Of a stretch of DNA of 64,000 bases, positions 49,901 to 59,112 are shown piece after piece. The DNA lies in contig NC_045146.1 of the NCBI RefSeq assembly GCF_008831285.2, positions 1,950,001-2,014,000 on the forward strand, read 5' to 3'. Each line of letters starts with the position of its first letter. Positions within the stretch are counted from its first letter, which is position 1. A program made the translations under genes and the position numbers. Under the pieces are notes generated by a model, which had not been told where the DNA came from, made no database searches, and was given only the letters and a program-made list of their open reading frames with translations. The stretch is from Nymphaea colorata (taxonomy: Eukaryota; Streptophyta; Magnoliopsida; Nymphaeales; Nymphaeaceae).

Positions 49901-52900
49901 TACCCCAAAAAGACCGCTTTGATGGACCGACAATCAAGTTTCTTGAGAGTGGGACTATGATCATGGACAAAGCAAACACACCCAAACACCCGAGGGGTCA
50001 AAGGCCAGGGACTCTGATTAGGCCACAAAACAGAATAAGGGGAATGACCATTCAACACACGAGTAGGCATACGGTTAATGAGATGAGCACTAGTGAGAAG
50101 TGCATCACCCCAGTACCGCTTAGGGACATGACGTTGAAACATAATGGCCCGGGTGACATTTAACAAATGACGGTTCTTCCTTTCAGCCACGCCATTCTGA
50201 GGGGGTGTGTGGCTACAGGATGTTTCATGTATAATACCCTTGCTTCGCAAGAAGTCATCAAGGGATAGGGAGACATACTCTCGAGCATTGTCAGTACGAA
50301 GGGTCTGAACAGGGGTTTGGAATTGAGTTTCAACAAATGCAACGAAGTTTTTGACAATGCCGGGAACCTCACTACGTTCTTTCAACAAGTACACGAACGT
50401 ACAACGAGAGTAGTCATCGATAAGAGTCATGAAATAATGAAAACCACGACCGGTGGGCACTCCCGAAGGACCCCAAACATCAGAGTGAACCAGTTTTATT
50501 GAACGAAATAGGGTACGAGGCCCTAACATGTTTAGACAACTGACACACTTCACAGGCGAAGGTGTCCAAAGAAACAGACCGAAACATCTTAGGAAACAAT
50601 TGTTTAATCAACTGAAAAGGAAGATGACCAAGTCTCTCGTGCCAGCGCATAATAGCGGATCTGTCCTCCACGTCAGATAACTGTCCACTGGTGGCTGAAA
50701 TCAAAGCAGAGGCAACCTGTACTGGCATTCTGTAGAGACCATCAATAGCCGAACCAATCCCAATCTTCTGCCCCGTCCCCAAGTCCTGCAGTAAACAACG
50801 ATCAGCAGAGAATATTAGATTACAGTTTAGCTCTTTGGTAATACTGCTGACAGATAACAAATTCACGGGAATATTAGGAACATGCAGGGCATTATGAAGA
50901 CAATATTTGTTCAGTAATGAGAAACTCCCTTTTCCAGCCACAGAAATAGAAGAACCATCAGCCATAGAAACACGCTGCTGCCCAGAAGTCAACTTGTATT
51001 CTTGAAACATCTTAGGGTCCCCGGTCATATGATGAGTAGCCCCACTGTCAACAATCCAATCACCGGGAGAGGAATTACCTTGATCACTTGTAGCAACAAG
51101 AGCCTGAGCTAATTTAGCTCCATCAGACGTAGATGTGTCCTCTGACGTAGTAGAAAGGCGACTGATGTAAGCTTGTAGTTCCTTGATTTGATCAGGGGAA
51201 AGCCTCGATTTTTCACCACTTGAAGAACCACTCTGAGTTGAGTCCTGCACAAGAGGACCTCGCCGACTAGACGGAGGGCGACCACGAACACTCTTCTCAG
51301 GGTGAAGATCCCAACAGAAGTCAACAGAATGTCCTGATTTGTGACAATGTGTACATTGCTTAACAGGGCGTGGTCCAGACACAGAAGAACGGCTAACAAA
51401 GGCCGAGGGACCAGTCCCGTGACTGGGGTCAATTTGCATCACTTGACGCCTTTGTTCCTCGGATTCCACTCTGGCATAAACATCTTCTATTCCAGGAATC
51501 TCATCACAGTTGAGAATTTGACTCCGAATGGATTCAAACTCATCACGCAAGCCTCCAAGGAAGAGGAACGTCCGGTCCATCCATTCCTTTTCCCAGTACC
51601 GAGCATGATCAGAACCACAGTCCCAGTTATCATTCACATGATAATCAAGTTCCTCCCACTTAGTTTTCAGGGCTGCATAGAAGGAGGCAACAGACAGGTC
51701 ACCCTGTTTCAGAGAATAAATACTGCGTTTAATCTGATACGTACGCAGAACCCTTTTCTTGCGACCATACATCCTTGCAAGCACAGTCCACATATCAAAC
51801 GAAGTCGGCTTCCGCAGAATAAGAGGCTGAATATCAGCGGACACAGAGCTGATGATCCATACCTTAACCTGACTGTCTTCCAACACCCACGTCGCCCATT
51901 GAGGATCAGTTTTGTTGGGCGCCGGTTTGTCGCCTGTGATATAGGAAAGACGACCACGGCTCGTTATCCCAATCTCGAGAGCAGCAGACCAAGAGAGATA
52001 ATTGTCTTTAGTCAGACGAATGGGTGTGACCTGAACCGGCAAGATCTCGCTCTTGGGAGCGCTGCCCGCGTCAAAGGCCATATCACTTTTAGGTGCAAGC
52101 TCTTCCGCCATCACAAGCAGTCAAGTCAGACACAACCCCAGGCAGCAACAAGACAGCACGGCGGCGGCTGAAACACCAGCACCACACGGAACCTTAGGTG
52201 TCGGCGACGGCGCTGGACACCCACGGCAGCGGAAAGATGGGATGGCGCTGGATCGACCGACGGCGGAAGAGGAGACACCCACGGCAGCGGAAGTCACAAG
52301 CGGCAACAGGCGGCGGCGCTGGATCGTCTGACGGTGGCGGCGCAAAAGATCCCAATGACGGCGGCGCGGGAAACCCTAACGGCGCAGGCGGCTGCGGTGC
52401 AAGGGCGACTACGAAAATACGAGACGAAGCCGAACGATCTCACGGCTCTGATACCATGTAGAAACATGCAACACACGAAAGAAGAAGAAGAGAGGAACAC
52501 ACGATATACGTGGAAAAACCTCAGAAAGAGGAAAAAACCACGGGAAGCTCTGACCTAGGTGCACACCGCAACCCTAGGAGAGAGAAAATTATATTCACTT
52601 AATCACACAATTACACTTAAGTGAAGATTATATAGGAGGGAGAGAAGAATGCCGCCTAGGGTACCGAGCCGGCCTCGGTACCCGTGCCCCATGGGACCGG
52701 GTCCAGAAATGGACCCGGTTCCCCATTACATCTATTTTAACAGCCTTCTTTATTACCGAGATTATCAGCCATTGCATAGTGGGATGGGAGCAGCTTTTGC
52801 CAATTTTCCTGACTTGAGCAACAAGTCATGTCCTCTAAGTTGTGTCAGCAGAAAACCTTCTTCTAGTTATCGTGTCAATAATCTCTGAATAACAATTTTG

Positions 52901-54550
52901 TTTATTTCTTTTAAAACCAATTTCAACATGAGCTGAGCATTTAAACTTTGTTAAATTATCCTTCTTGGAAAATGAAAACACATGCTCATTGCAGAAGCTC
53001 CTCAAAACAATTCTTGTGGGAGTTAGTTCGTTAAAGAATTCATGTGGCTGGCTGAAACTTTACTTTACTTTTGGAAGCATCTTTTTCTAGTTGTCTTCAT
53101 CAGAAAAACTAACCCGCATCATATGGTCTCATAACTTCCTGTTGAAAGTGGATTTAAAAATAAGTTCAGTGGCCCCTGCCCAGCAGAGAGGAAGGAACAA
53201 GGTAACTAGGCAGAAGAGGCTAAAAAATTAGCACCCATAGAAGTTGTTGAGTGGTAAAGGTCAGGGGCTGAAGTGAAAAAAAGAAAATCCAAAAACAGAG
53301 GTTAAAGTGATCATGAAAATAGGTTTGAACGTTAGAGGTATCATACTCAGAACTTAAGTAGGGAAACCCATAGCAAAAGCAATGAGAAGAGAGAGAGAGA
53401 GAGATTACTTTCACGCAGACTGCAAGTATCTATATGCATAAAGAGCAAACAAAAAAGGTACTGGTTATCGGAAGCAGGATAGGCTGATGATTACAATATT
53501 GGATAAAACATTGTGACACCATCTGCATAATATATGGGCGAACCATCCCAGGAAAATAAAGTTATGCATAATTAAATGCTTTATGAGCTCACTTCTTTGA
53601 TGGACTTGAATTCTTTTGGTGTTATAAGGAGGTAGACATTTTCCATGTTATTTTATGCTCTATAGGAGAATGGTAATGATATTGAATAATCAAGGGAGCT
53701 TGAGAGAATAGTTCTGGATAACTATTAGATTATAAAAGTATTGTAAGGGCCTCGGGACCAGCTGGCTGTGACTACTAGTTATCCAGTACTGGAACAATTA
53801 TGGATATCAACTACTTTGTGATAAGTCAGATACAGTATCTGTGTATGGATGTGTGTTTGTTTTTATGGCATGCATGTCTTTTAGAGGGAAAGACCCTCTG
53901 GGGCATTTATGATACTATTACTTCAGCCCGACGCAGAACATGATTTTAGTGTTCTTTGCTTTGGATTCCTTTTTCTTTTAGGGAGGTCAATTTTCGTTCA
54001 TAATTTCACCAGCTGAGAGAGTGAGTTCAGAATGTTCAGATTCTTGAATAATGCATAGCTACTGACCTTTAGTTGATACGTTGTTTCCAGGAAAAGTGTT
54101 TGGCTTATCATGCACGGTAGTTTTTAATTTATTGCCAACATTCTCCTAATGACTCATTTTTTATATATGGAATTGTTTACAGGTTTGGCATACAAAAGTC
54201 ACAGATATGCATGGTGGGTGATAGATTGGACACTGACATTTTATTTGGCCAAAATGGTGGCTGCAAAACGCTTCTTGTGCTTTCAGGTGATTTGATAATG
54301 ATCTATTTCCATTGGCTTGCATTTTTGCATTTACACGTAAGCATGCAACCATGGAATTAAAAATGATCATCTCTCCCTCTCTCTCTCGCTCGTATAATAA
54401 AAGCATGCATAGAAAGGGTCTCTGATACTGGTGAATTATGTAGGTGTGACAAGTATCTCAATGCTTCAAGATTCAAGCAACTCAATACAACCAGACTTCT
54501 ACACGAACAAAATTTCAGACCTCCTTTCGGCCAAGGCTGCGGTGGTTTGA
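27801..54550 (+). CDS. PGLP1: Chloroplast 2-phosphoglycolate phosphatase, 11 exons
   Basis: Exons: 27801-28071, 28417-28484, 28825-28917, 28987-29058, 31806-31877, 33726-33785, 33903-33955, 35210-35307, 35474-35573, 54183-54286 and 54444-54550. All introns are GT-AG, phases agree, and 1098 nt give 365 residues, the usual family length. The enzyme dephosphorylates 2-phosphoglycolate from Rubisco oxygenation, the first step of photorespiration, in the chloroplast stroma. Residues 1 to about 60 are Ser/Arg-rich and acid-poor, as in a transit peptide. HAD motif I is FDCDG (nucleophile Asp88, acid Asp90), motif II FVTNNST (Thr121), motif III Lys284 in GKPS, and motif IV GDRLDTD (Asp309, Asp314). 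Intron 9 is 18,609 bp and holds three copia elements, yet exon sequence and splice sites are undamaged. AATAAA at 54860 is a possible poly(A) signal. A cytosolic PGP paralogue is less likely given the N-terminal extension. Confidence 0.95.
30836..31033. mobile_element. Small hAT element (198 bp) in PGLP1 intron 4
   Basis: The left end CAGGCGCGGAGCCAG and right end (reverse complement CAGGGGCGAAGGCAG) are inverted repeats of the same type as the 20746-24794 transposon. Flanks GTCTCATG (30828-30835) and ATCTCGTG (31034-31041) match at 6 of 8 with transitions only. It has no coding capacity. Confidence 0.8.
31295..31329. repeat. (CA)n then (GA)n microsatellite
   Basis: About ten CA units followed by GACAGAGAGAGAG, in PGLP1 intron 4. 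Confidence 0.95.
31878..33725 (+). other. PGLP1 intron 5
   Basis: A 1.85-kb AT-rich intron between exons 5 and 6. I see no transposon ends and no second gene in it. Confidence 0.8.
33956..35209 (+). other. PGLP1 intron 7
   Basis: A 1.25-kb intron between exons 7 and 8. It contains the GA/CT/GA block at 34844-34972. A 76-residue frame at 34118-34348 has no family resemblance. Confidence 0.8.
34844..34972. repeat. GA / CT / GA block able to fold as a hairpin
   Basis: A GA-rich arm (34844-34868) is followed by a CT arm ending TTTCTTTCTCT (about 34878-34918) that is nearly its reverse complement, including the AAAGAAAG interruption. A second GA run follows at 34950-34971. The pre-mRNA could pair the CT arm with either GA arm. 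Confidence 0.8.
36129..36350 (+). repeat. 5' LTR of copia element 1
   Basis: 222 bp, starting TG and ending CA. A TATA box (TATAAAA at 36257-36263) lies at the centre of a 30-bp palindrome at 36244-36273. It differs from the 3' LTR by one C/T near the right end (ACTCTCTT against ACTTTCTT). Confidence 0.95.
36244..36273 (+). promoter_or_regulatory. LTR TATA box inside a 30-bp palindrome
   Basis: The left arm CCCTAATCTCTTTTA and right arm TAAAAGAGATAAGGG pair at 14 of 15 positions, with TATAAAA at the centre. This is the likely core promoter of the element; the same palindrome occurs in the 3' LTR at 46907-46936. Confidence 0.65.
36351..36362 (+). promoter_or_regulatory. Primer-binding site of element 1
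   Basis: TGGTATCAGAGC follows the 5' LTR with no gap and is complementary to the 3' end of plant initiator Met-tRNA, the usual primer for plant copia reverse transcription. Confidence 0.95.
36493..36572 (+). promoter_or_regulatory. Two consecutive hairpins in the element 1 leader
   Basis: Hairpin A pairs CTGTTC (36493-36498) with GAACAG (36521-36526) and GTTGCTG (36501-36507) with CAGCAAC (36513-36519) around a TTTTC loop. Hairpin B is a perfect 15-bp stem, GGAGTCTATTCACGC (36533-36547) with GCGTGAATAGACTCC (36558-36572), around TAGGAGAGAT. They lie between the primer site and gag, where retroelements keep packaging and dimerisation signals. The role is inferred. Confidence 0.65.
39376..39621 (-). 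repeat. 3' LTR of copia element 2
   Basis: 246 bp, lacking one AAG unit found in the other LTR. The pol stop codon (39616-39618) lies just inside it and the purine tract (GAGGGGGAG on the minus strand) adjoins at 39622-39630. Confidence 0.93.
39616..43948 (-). pseudogene. gag-pol of copia element 2, one stop and one frameshift
   Basis: Gag begins at 43948 with a UBN2-type domain and zinc knuckle [14 protein letters not shown] intact. An in-frame TAG at 42896-42898 replaces the Trp that precedes [12 protein letters not shown] of the protease. The same frame continues through the pre-integrase ([11 protein letters not shown]) and the first half of integrase. It is lost at a run of eight G (42020-42027), where the related element 3 has five, and resumes as a continuous 846-codon frame: integrase end, RT with YVDDMIVTG, RNase H with YSDADWAGC, and the closing LEGEC. 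All catalytic motifs look intact. The two breaks could be real or, for the homopolymer, an assembly error. Residue similarity to element 3 is strong, so they belong to one family. Confidence 0.92.
44151..44230. repeat. 40-bp tandem duplication in element 2 leader
   Basis: CAGACCGCCGGAACCAGGCA and the following AGAGCGGCGC recur at 44151 and 44191. The unit is GC-rich and lies between primer site and gag. Confidence 0.85.
44453..44602. repeat. GC-rich minisatellites in element 2 leader
   Basis: Positions 44453-44538 are built of a 13-bp unit GTCGGGCACG(G/A)GC with variants. Positions 44539-44602 are three copies of a 22-bp unit beginning GATGAACAGTGCCGGGCGAG. Both lie just inside the primer-binding site of the minus-strand element. 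Confidence 0.9.
44653..44664 (-). promoter_or_regulatory. Primer-binding site of element 2
   Basis: GCTCTGATACCA on the plus strand is TGGTATCAGAGC on the element strand and directly adjoins the 5' LTR. Confidence 0.95.
44665..44913 (-). repeat. 5' LTR of copia element 2
   Basis: 249 bp. Compared with the 3' LTR it has three C/T differences and one additional AAG. Confidence 0.93.
46783..46791 (+). other. Polypurine tract of element 1
   Basis: GAGGGGGAG directly precedes the 3' LTR and would prime second-strand synthesis. Confidence 0.85.
46792..47013 (+). repeat. 3' LTR of copia element 1
   Basis: 222 bp, one substitution from the 5' LTR, followed by the ATTTG duplication. Confidence 0.95.
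47551..47835 (-). repeat. 3' LTR of copia element 3
   Basis: 285 bp. It contains CTATATAATC (minus strand, near 47720-47730), a probable TATA box, and a perfect 10-bp hairpin at 47753-47777. Confidence 0.94.
47753..47777. repeat. Perfect 10-bp hairpin in element 3 LTR
   Basis: GGGTACCGAG and CTCGGTACCC flank CCGGC. The same structure is at 52659-52683 in the other LTR. On the transcript strand it follows the likely TATA box upstream-to-downstream within the LTR, so it could shape the RNA end. Confidence 0.75.
47830..52114 (-). pseudogene. gag-pol of copia element 3, single frameshift
   Basis: The first frame (52114-50480, 544 codons) holds the UBN2-type gag, a complete zinc knuckle [14 protein letters not shown], the protease motif [12 protein letters not shown] and the pre-integrase WHERLGHLP with its Cys pair. 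The second (open 50553-47830) holds the rest of integrase from [13 protein letters not shown] with YVDDMIVTG, RNase H with YSDADWAGC, and ends LEGEC. One small indel between about 50490 and 50520 (near an A-rich TTTTATT/AATAAAA stretch) separates them. RT reads LDDKNAFL where element 2 has LDVKNAFL. A closely related element could supply the missing function in trans. Confidence 0.92.
52445..52456 (-). promoter_or_regulatory. Primer-binding site of element 3
   Basis: GCTCTGATACCA on the plus strand, TGGTATCAGAGC on the element strand, directly adjoining the 5' LTR. Confidence 0.95.
52457..52742 (-). repeat. 5' LTR of copia element 3
   Basis: 286 bp, identical to the 3' LTR apart from one additional C. 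It is followed by the GCCTT duplication. Confidence 0.95.
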
Positions 54551-55590
54551 GAAACCATATACTGTGGCATTTTTTTTTCTGTTTGTCGACCATTTTTTGT
54601 GTATTATTCCTGCTCCACATGAAGATGGAAATTGCAGGAAAGAAAAGGTACGAAAATACAATTCCATTTCCATGCCTGGAAACGTTTCAATCATCCAAAT
54701 ATTCCGACTGTGCATCTCTTTGTGTTTCACTGTTTCTTTTTGCAACTAAAAACATTCTCGATATCATGGCATTGCCTTCATATTTTTACACCGTTCACAT
54801 TTTAGTAATCTACAGAGTGAGGTTCTCGTGTTCTTAAAGAACTAGTGTCCAATAGCAACAATAAAATATGCCAATTGATGCTTGGCCAGTTAAAGATGTT
54901 ATTTTGGTAAAGGCAGTAAGACATTAGTTAAATTTGGATTGGCTCGCTTTGCGTATGAAATCATGCAATCTAGAAGATTTTGAAGGGAATGAAAAAAATC
55001 CAAGTAGAGTATGGTCGCTTGTTGCAGCATCCGTATCATCTATTGCATGATGGCATGTGCAAGCTGCATAACCTTACCTCGTACACGATGAAACTATGAG
55101 CCCTTTGCTGCATTTGCACGTACTTTTGGATTCCAAACAGGATTCCTAGCACTGCTATTGATAAATCTCTCTATCTCTCAAAAGCCGGAAATAAGAACTA
55201 AAGATGATAGTTCTTATTCATTGTTCTTACGGAGAAACTTTTTGCACTTATTATTTCAGATTTTCTTCCTTTTTTTTTTTTTTTGTTGGAGGAAGACATC
55301 TTAGTCCCCAACATAAACTCATCCGATAAGAACCCATCAAGCGTGGGAACATAAGATCCCTTTGAAAATATAATTTAACAGAATATTAAATTTCTTGTTT
55401 CACATTACATAGCCCCCCATGCCCCAGCAGCTATGATGGTACAGTTTTTCTCATTTGATATACAGTATTTACATAAAATATGCAAAGGCCCAAGGCTCAT
55501 GTTTGGATCATTAAAACTGTCATATTACAAATACAGAGAAATCCACAAATGTTATCTGAATCTACAAAACAAAAACATGAATGTAGATCC
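54551..55590. other. PGLP1 3' flank
   Basis: Contains the likely 3' UTR with AATAAA at 54860-54865. Overlapping 60-96-residue frames on both strands at 54357-54837 are shadows of the last PGLP1 exon or of UTR. Confidence 0.5.
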
Positions 55591-56005
55591 CAATGGCGGA
55601 GGCAGGATATTTTGGGTGAGGAGCACTCGAGTCACCAACACAGGTCTGATGTGGGCACTCCATATAATTTTTAAGTCATCACAATGTTTGGGTGTGCAGG
55701 AGGAGTATTTTATCCTGCCACCCAGCAGAGCTCTGAAGCTCCTAGCCAACCGGTATAGAGGCCTTGGGTTGGTCCTCCTTCATGCTTCAACTTACATGTC
55801 AGTGGGCCCCCTGTTGAAGTTTAAAGAGTTGACACTCCAGGAATTCAAAATGAAAACTGGCTGCCTACTAACCTCTGCTCCAACTATTACACCAACCCCC
55901 TAGGGGACAAGTCATCAGAACGTCATTTTTCATTTTCCCAATACAATTTTTTTATGAGGTGGTGTGGGCAGTGGCCACACCAGCCCCCAAGCGTCTCTGC
56001 CACTG
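55591..56005. mobile_element. Probable hAT-like insertion (415 bp)
   Basis: The left end CAATGGCGGAGGCAGG and right end (reverse complement CAGTGGCAGAGACG) resemble the CAGGGGCGGAGCCAG termini elsewhere in the window. The flanks GTAGATCC and CTAGTTTC match at only 5 of 8. A 156-residue frame (55433-55903) crosses it without any domain. Confidence 0.45.
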
Positions 56006-56629
56006 CTAGTTTCATGTCTTATTTTACTGTAGCCATTTACATTAGAAGTATTTGCAACAACTACCTTTCCCAATTCCTCCTCAACCACAGGTAGAGTTTT
56101 CTGCAATAGGACTTATCGACTACAAGTGTAGTTTTGACTCCTTGTCAACCCAAGTGCTTCTCTTATTAAGTTTACCCTTAAGTTTCATTGATTCTTTTCA
56201 AATATTAGGTATAGGATGACCCTGATTTCATTAATTTTATATATTATGTGTTTATGTAATATAGATAAGTGTAGGAGGAGAAGATTGCAAGGTGCCGCTG
56301 GTTGTCTTATTCCTCACTAACTTATAATTTATTTTCTTAGTTTTTTTTCTTTTTCGTAGAGTTCATTCCTTGTGTTAGCTTTTGTGGATTAGCATTTAGG
56401 TTTTGTGAGTTTCTGCAGATTAAAAAAGGTCAGAAATAGAATAGTTTTAGATTCTATTGTGTACTATTTTGAACAATTGACAGCAGGTTGTTAGCTGCTT
56501 TCGTAGACAGTTTTCTGTACGTTTCCTAGCTGATGGATTGGGTTTTATATTGTTTGAGTTAATCTCTATGATTTCTGATTTTTTTTTAGTGTTTCCAATG
56601 TGTGATTACATGTTAGTTTTGCCTTCCTC

Positions 56630-57330
56630 ATGCCTAAAATATGCACATTATCATGCATCATATCATGCATTGACATTGTATTTGTCAACGCTGGTTTTTT
56701 AGCATCCATTGCATGCATCGCTGCACATTCCAAAAACACAAGGTTGGCACAATTTAGAAGATTTTTCAGATGCTCCTACCATCATGCATGCATGTCGCCC
56801 TTGTAATTCATGCATCTCATGTAGTGACATCATTGCACCTCATATGCATTCATCGTCCGTTACCATGTGCGTGCATATACATACATAAGCATTCATAGCA
56901 TAATATATCATGTTAGGCACACATACATCATCATCATACATATAGCACATGACATCATCTCATATACCTTTGCATGTTTCATACCATCATGCCATCACTA
57001 ACTAGATACTTATGCATGTCATTCAACATATTTCATGCACAAGCACATGCATTGACATCAACAAACTTGTGCCTTATACTAATATCATGAGGTATGTTAT
57101 GTCGCATGCATATTTTATGTATTATTCATGCATTTTCACCAGGTATACCATGACCCTTATATAGTTAGATCACTCAACATGCGTCTCACGTCAAGGATCA
57201 TGCATACATATTGTACACGTTAATTTTAGTGGAATTTTCTTCTTTCACATATTAGGTTGGGATAGCTAGAGTTAGTTGTATTTCTCTTATATGTCATGTT
57301 TTCTCTTGCATGTGAATGCATTCGATACAT
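56630..57330. repeat. CATGCAT-rich tract
   Basis: Words of the form CATGCAT, TCATGCA and CATCAT recur dozens of times across about 700 bp without a fixed period. CATGCATG is also the RY element bound by B3-domain factors, but the density suggests a repeat or an LTR rather than a promoter. No terminal repeat was identified. Confidence 0.55.
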
Positions 57331-58722
57331 GTTAGGCTGTTAGTTGCATTCCGAATTTTATTTTACTCGTGGATTAGGTTCAGATTTTCTACTATGCAAT
57401 CTTAATTTACCCAAGTGATCTACTGAACTCTGTTCAACCAGAATTCTGTATTGAATTGAGAATTGCTTTCTATAGGGTATGGGGGAATTTCAGCATGAAA
57501 TTTCAACTGCAGACAGGTCAATATGCATGTATCTCACAGACCAATTCTGATGAAAATCAAATATCATTTAAGATTTATTTAATGGCCATATTGTCATCAG
57601 ATTTACAAAAAATAGAGAACTGTATTTTTGCTAGTTTCTGTACTAAAATGAAAAAAATCTTCAAACATGCAACTGATTTTTAAGTTCTATAAAATGGGAC
57701 TGTTTCCTCAAAATGGCAGCCTTTAGACGGCAACTTTCTCTTTGTTGTTTGCTACTTCCAGCTCTCTGATTTGAGGAATTTGCAAAATCTGCCTTGAAAG
57801 TTACAGATTGCACTTAGAGGGGAATTTTGGCCATTTTCAGCAGTATTTTCATGCTTTTATCGTGTAAATTAGAGAATAAGGTTTCTGATCCGTGTGTCCT
57901 TACTTTAGCCTAGAGGTATTCCTCATAAAGTTTGTGTTTTTTCAGGTGTATTTTGGTTGTCATGTAGTTGTGTTATTTGTTATTGTATAGACCTCTTTTA
58001 CAGTGAGCTAAGGTGGAATGGTGTGTAACTGTGTATTGAGGTAGTTCATATAGGTTCATTCACTTTGTTAGACATATTGACTGCTATTTTATCTTGTCTT
58101 CAGGTCATACTAGAGCTTGGTGCTTCTATTTGTGAGTTAAAACCCTGGATTGAAGTCCAAGCCTGATGAATAATTAGCATTAGCTTAGGATTTAGCTCTA
58201 GTTGATTGACTCTTGCCATAACTTGATTCAGTGATTCATGTGCTGATTTGGTCCCATCTTTGTGAACCTTCAATTCCGTTAATTAATCAAGTCTTATTCA
58301 TAGTATTTGAGAAGTTGAATTTAAGCCTTTGTACCCATTTCCTATGATCGAGACACTTTGGTAGATAGTGAGAATTTATAATTTGGTGTGTATGTCTACT
58401 TGATTTTCAATGCTTTGTCATCTTCAACAAGGTATTCAAAGCAAAATCACTTCACCCATCATTGAATTAAATGTCAAAGTTGATTAGACCTTCTAGTATC
58501 AAATGTCCATGCAGAAAAAAATAGTGATTTGTTTCCTTACTGGAGGTGGAGAAAACTGTGTTTCCTAGTGGGGATAATAATGTCTTTGTCACGTCTTCTC
58601 TTCCTCAGGCAACATCAATCTAGAGTACAACCACTATCAATGTTAGGTTAGAACTCTGTGTTAAGATTGTACGAATTGGATCGGGTCTGCCTCATCTTGC
58701 CCACACACCCAAACATAATGGG
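57331..58722. other. Intergenic region, no gene seen
   Basis: AT-rich DNA with a 75-residue frame (57456-57683) lacking any motif. I see no transposon ends until the LTR of element 4. Confidence 0.4.
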
Positions 58723-58934
58723 TGGTGGCATACTTGTAAATACTTGTTGTTTTTTGTATTTACTTGTAACATAAATTAGGTTATATCAATGACAAGGAGG
58801 AAGGGCCACGATTGCTGCCCTTTTTTCTTTTCTCTCTCTCTATTGCACGTGCAGTCACCTCCTCTTCTTCTTCTCCTCTAGCATCTACAAAAGATTCCAT
58901 CCAGTGGTTTGGTGTTATATCTCAAAATCTTACA
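58723..58934 (+). repeat. 5' LTR of copia element 4
   Basis: About 212 bp ending TCTTACA, with a CTCTCTCTCTATTGCACGTG stretch and a CTTCTTCTTCTCC tract. Similar to the 3' LTR at about 97% excluding indels. Confidence 0.85.
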
Positions 58935-58946
58935 TGGTATCAGAGC
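58935..58946 (+). promoter_or_regulatory. Primer-binding site of element 4
   Basis: TGGTATCAGAGC, complementary to the initiator Met-tRNA 3' end, directly after the 5' LTR. Confidence 0.93.
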
Positions 58947-59112
58947 AAGGTTGTTGCCACTGAGATTGTCCAGTAAGAAGTTTTATTCTCTGCCCTAATT
59001 TTTGTTTTCTGTCCTAACCCTAAAATCCTTGATCTCTATCCTAATCTGTTTTTTTTGGTTGCTATCGTCTAACCTAGTACCTACTGTAAGTCTTCATCCT
59101 TATATGTTTAGC

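Larger units (their letters stand above)
47551..52742 (-). mobile_element. Ty1/copia element 3, nearly intact and very young
   Basis: GCCTT is duplicated at 47546-47550 and 52743-52747. LTRs (285 and 286 bp, TGTAGAAACATG to ATTTTAACA) differ only by one C in a GGACC(C)GG run. The primer site, purine tract and a gag-pol with a single frameshift are present. The element lies 537 bp after element 1, antisense to PGLP1, in intron 9. Confidence 0.96.
35574..54182 (+). other. PGLP1 intron 9, 18.6 kb, 86% copia DNA
   Basis: The donor AA/GTACAGC and acceptor ACAG/GTTTGG give a phase-correct join. Elements 1 (with 2 nested) and 3 account for 10,885 and 5,192 bp; without them and ignoring target duplications the intron would be about 2.5 kb. 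Non-transposon pieces are 35574-36128, 47014-47550 and 52743-54182, where I see no gene. Confidence 0.92.

Noticed and set aside
27801-54550. PGLP1 as a pseudogene split by transposons
   Set aside because: All eleven exons keep phase, GT-AG sites and catalytic residues, and the transposons lie within an intron.
55433-55903. 156-residue frame downstream of PGLP1
   Set aside because: It runs through a hAT-like insertion and shows no domain.
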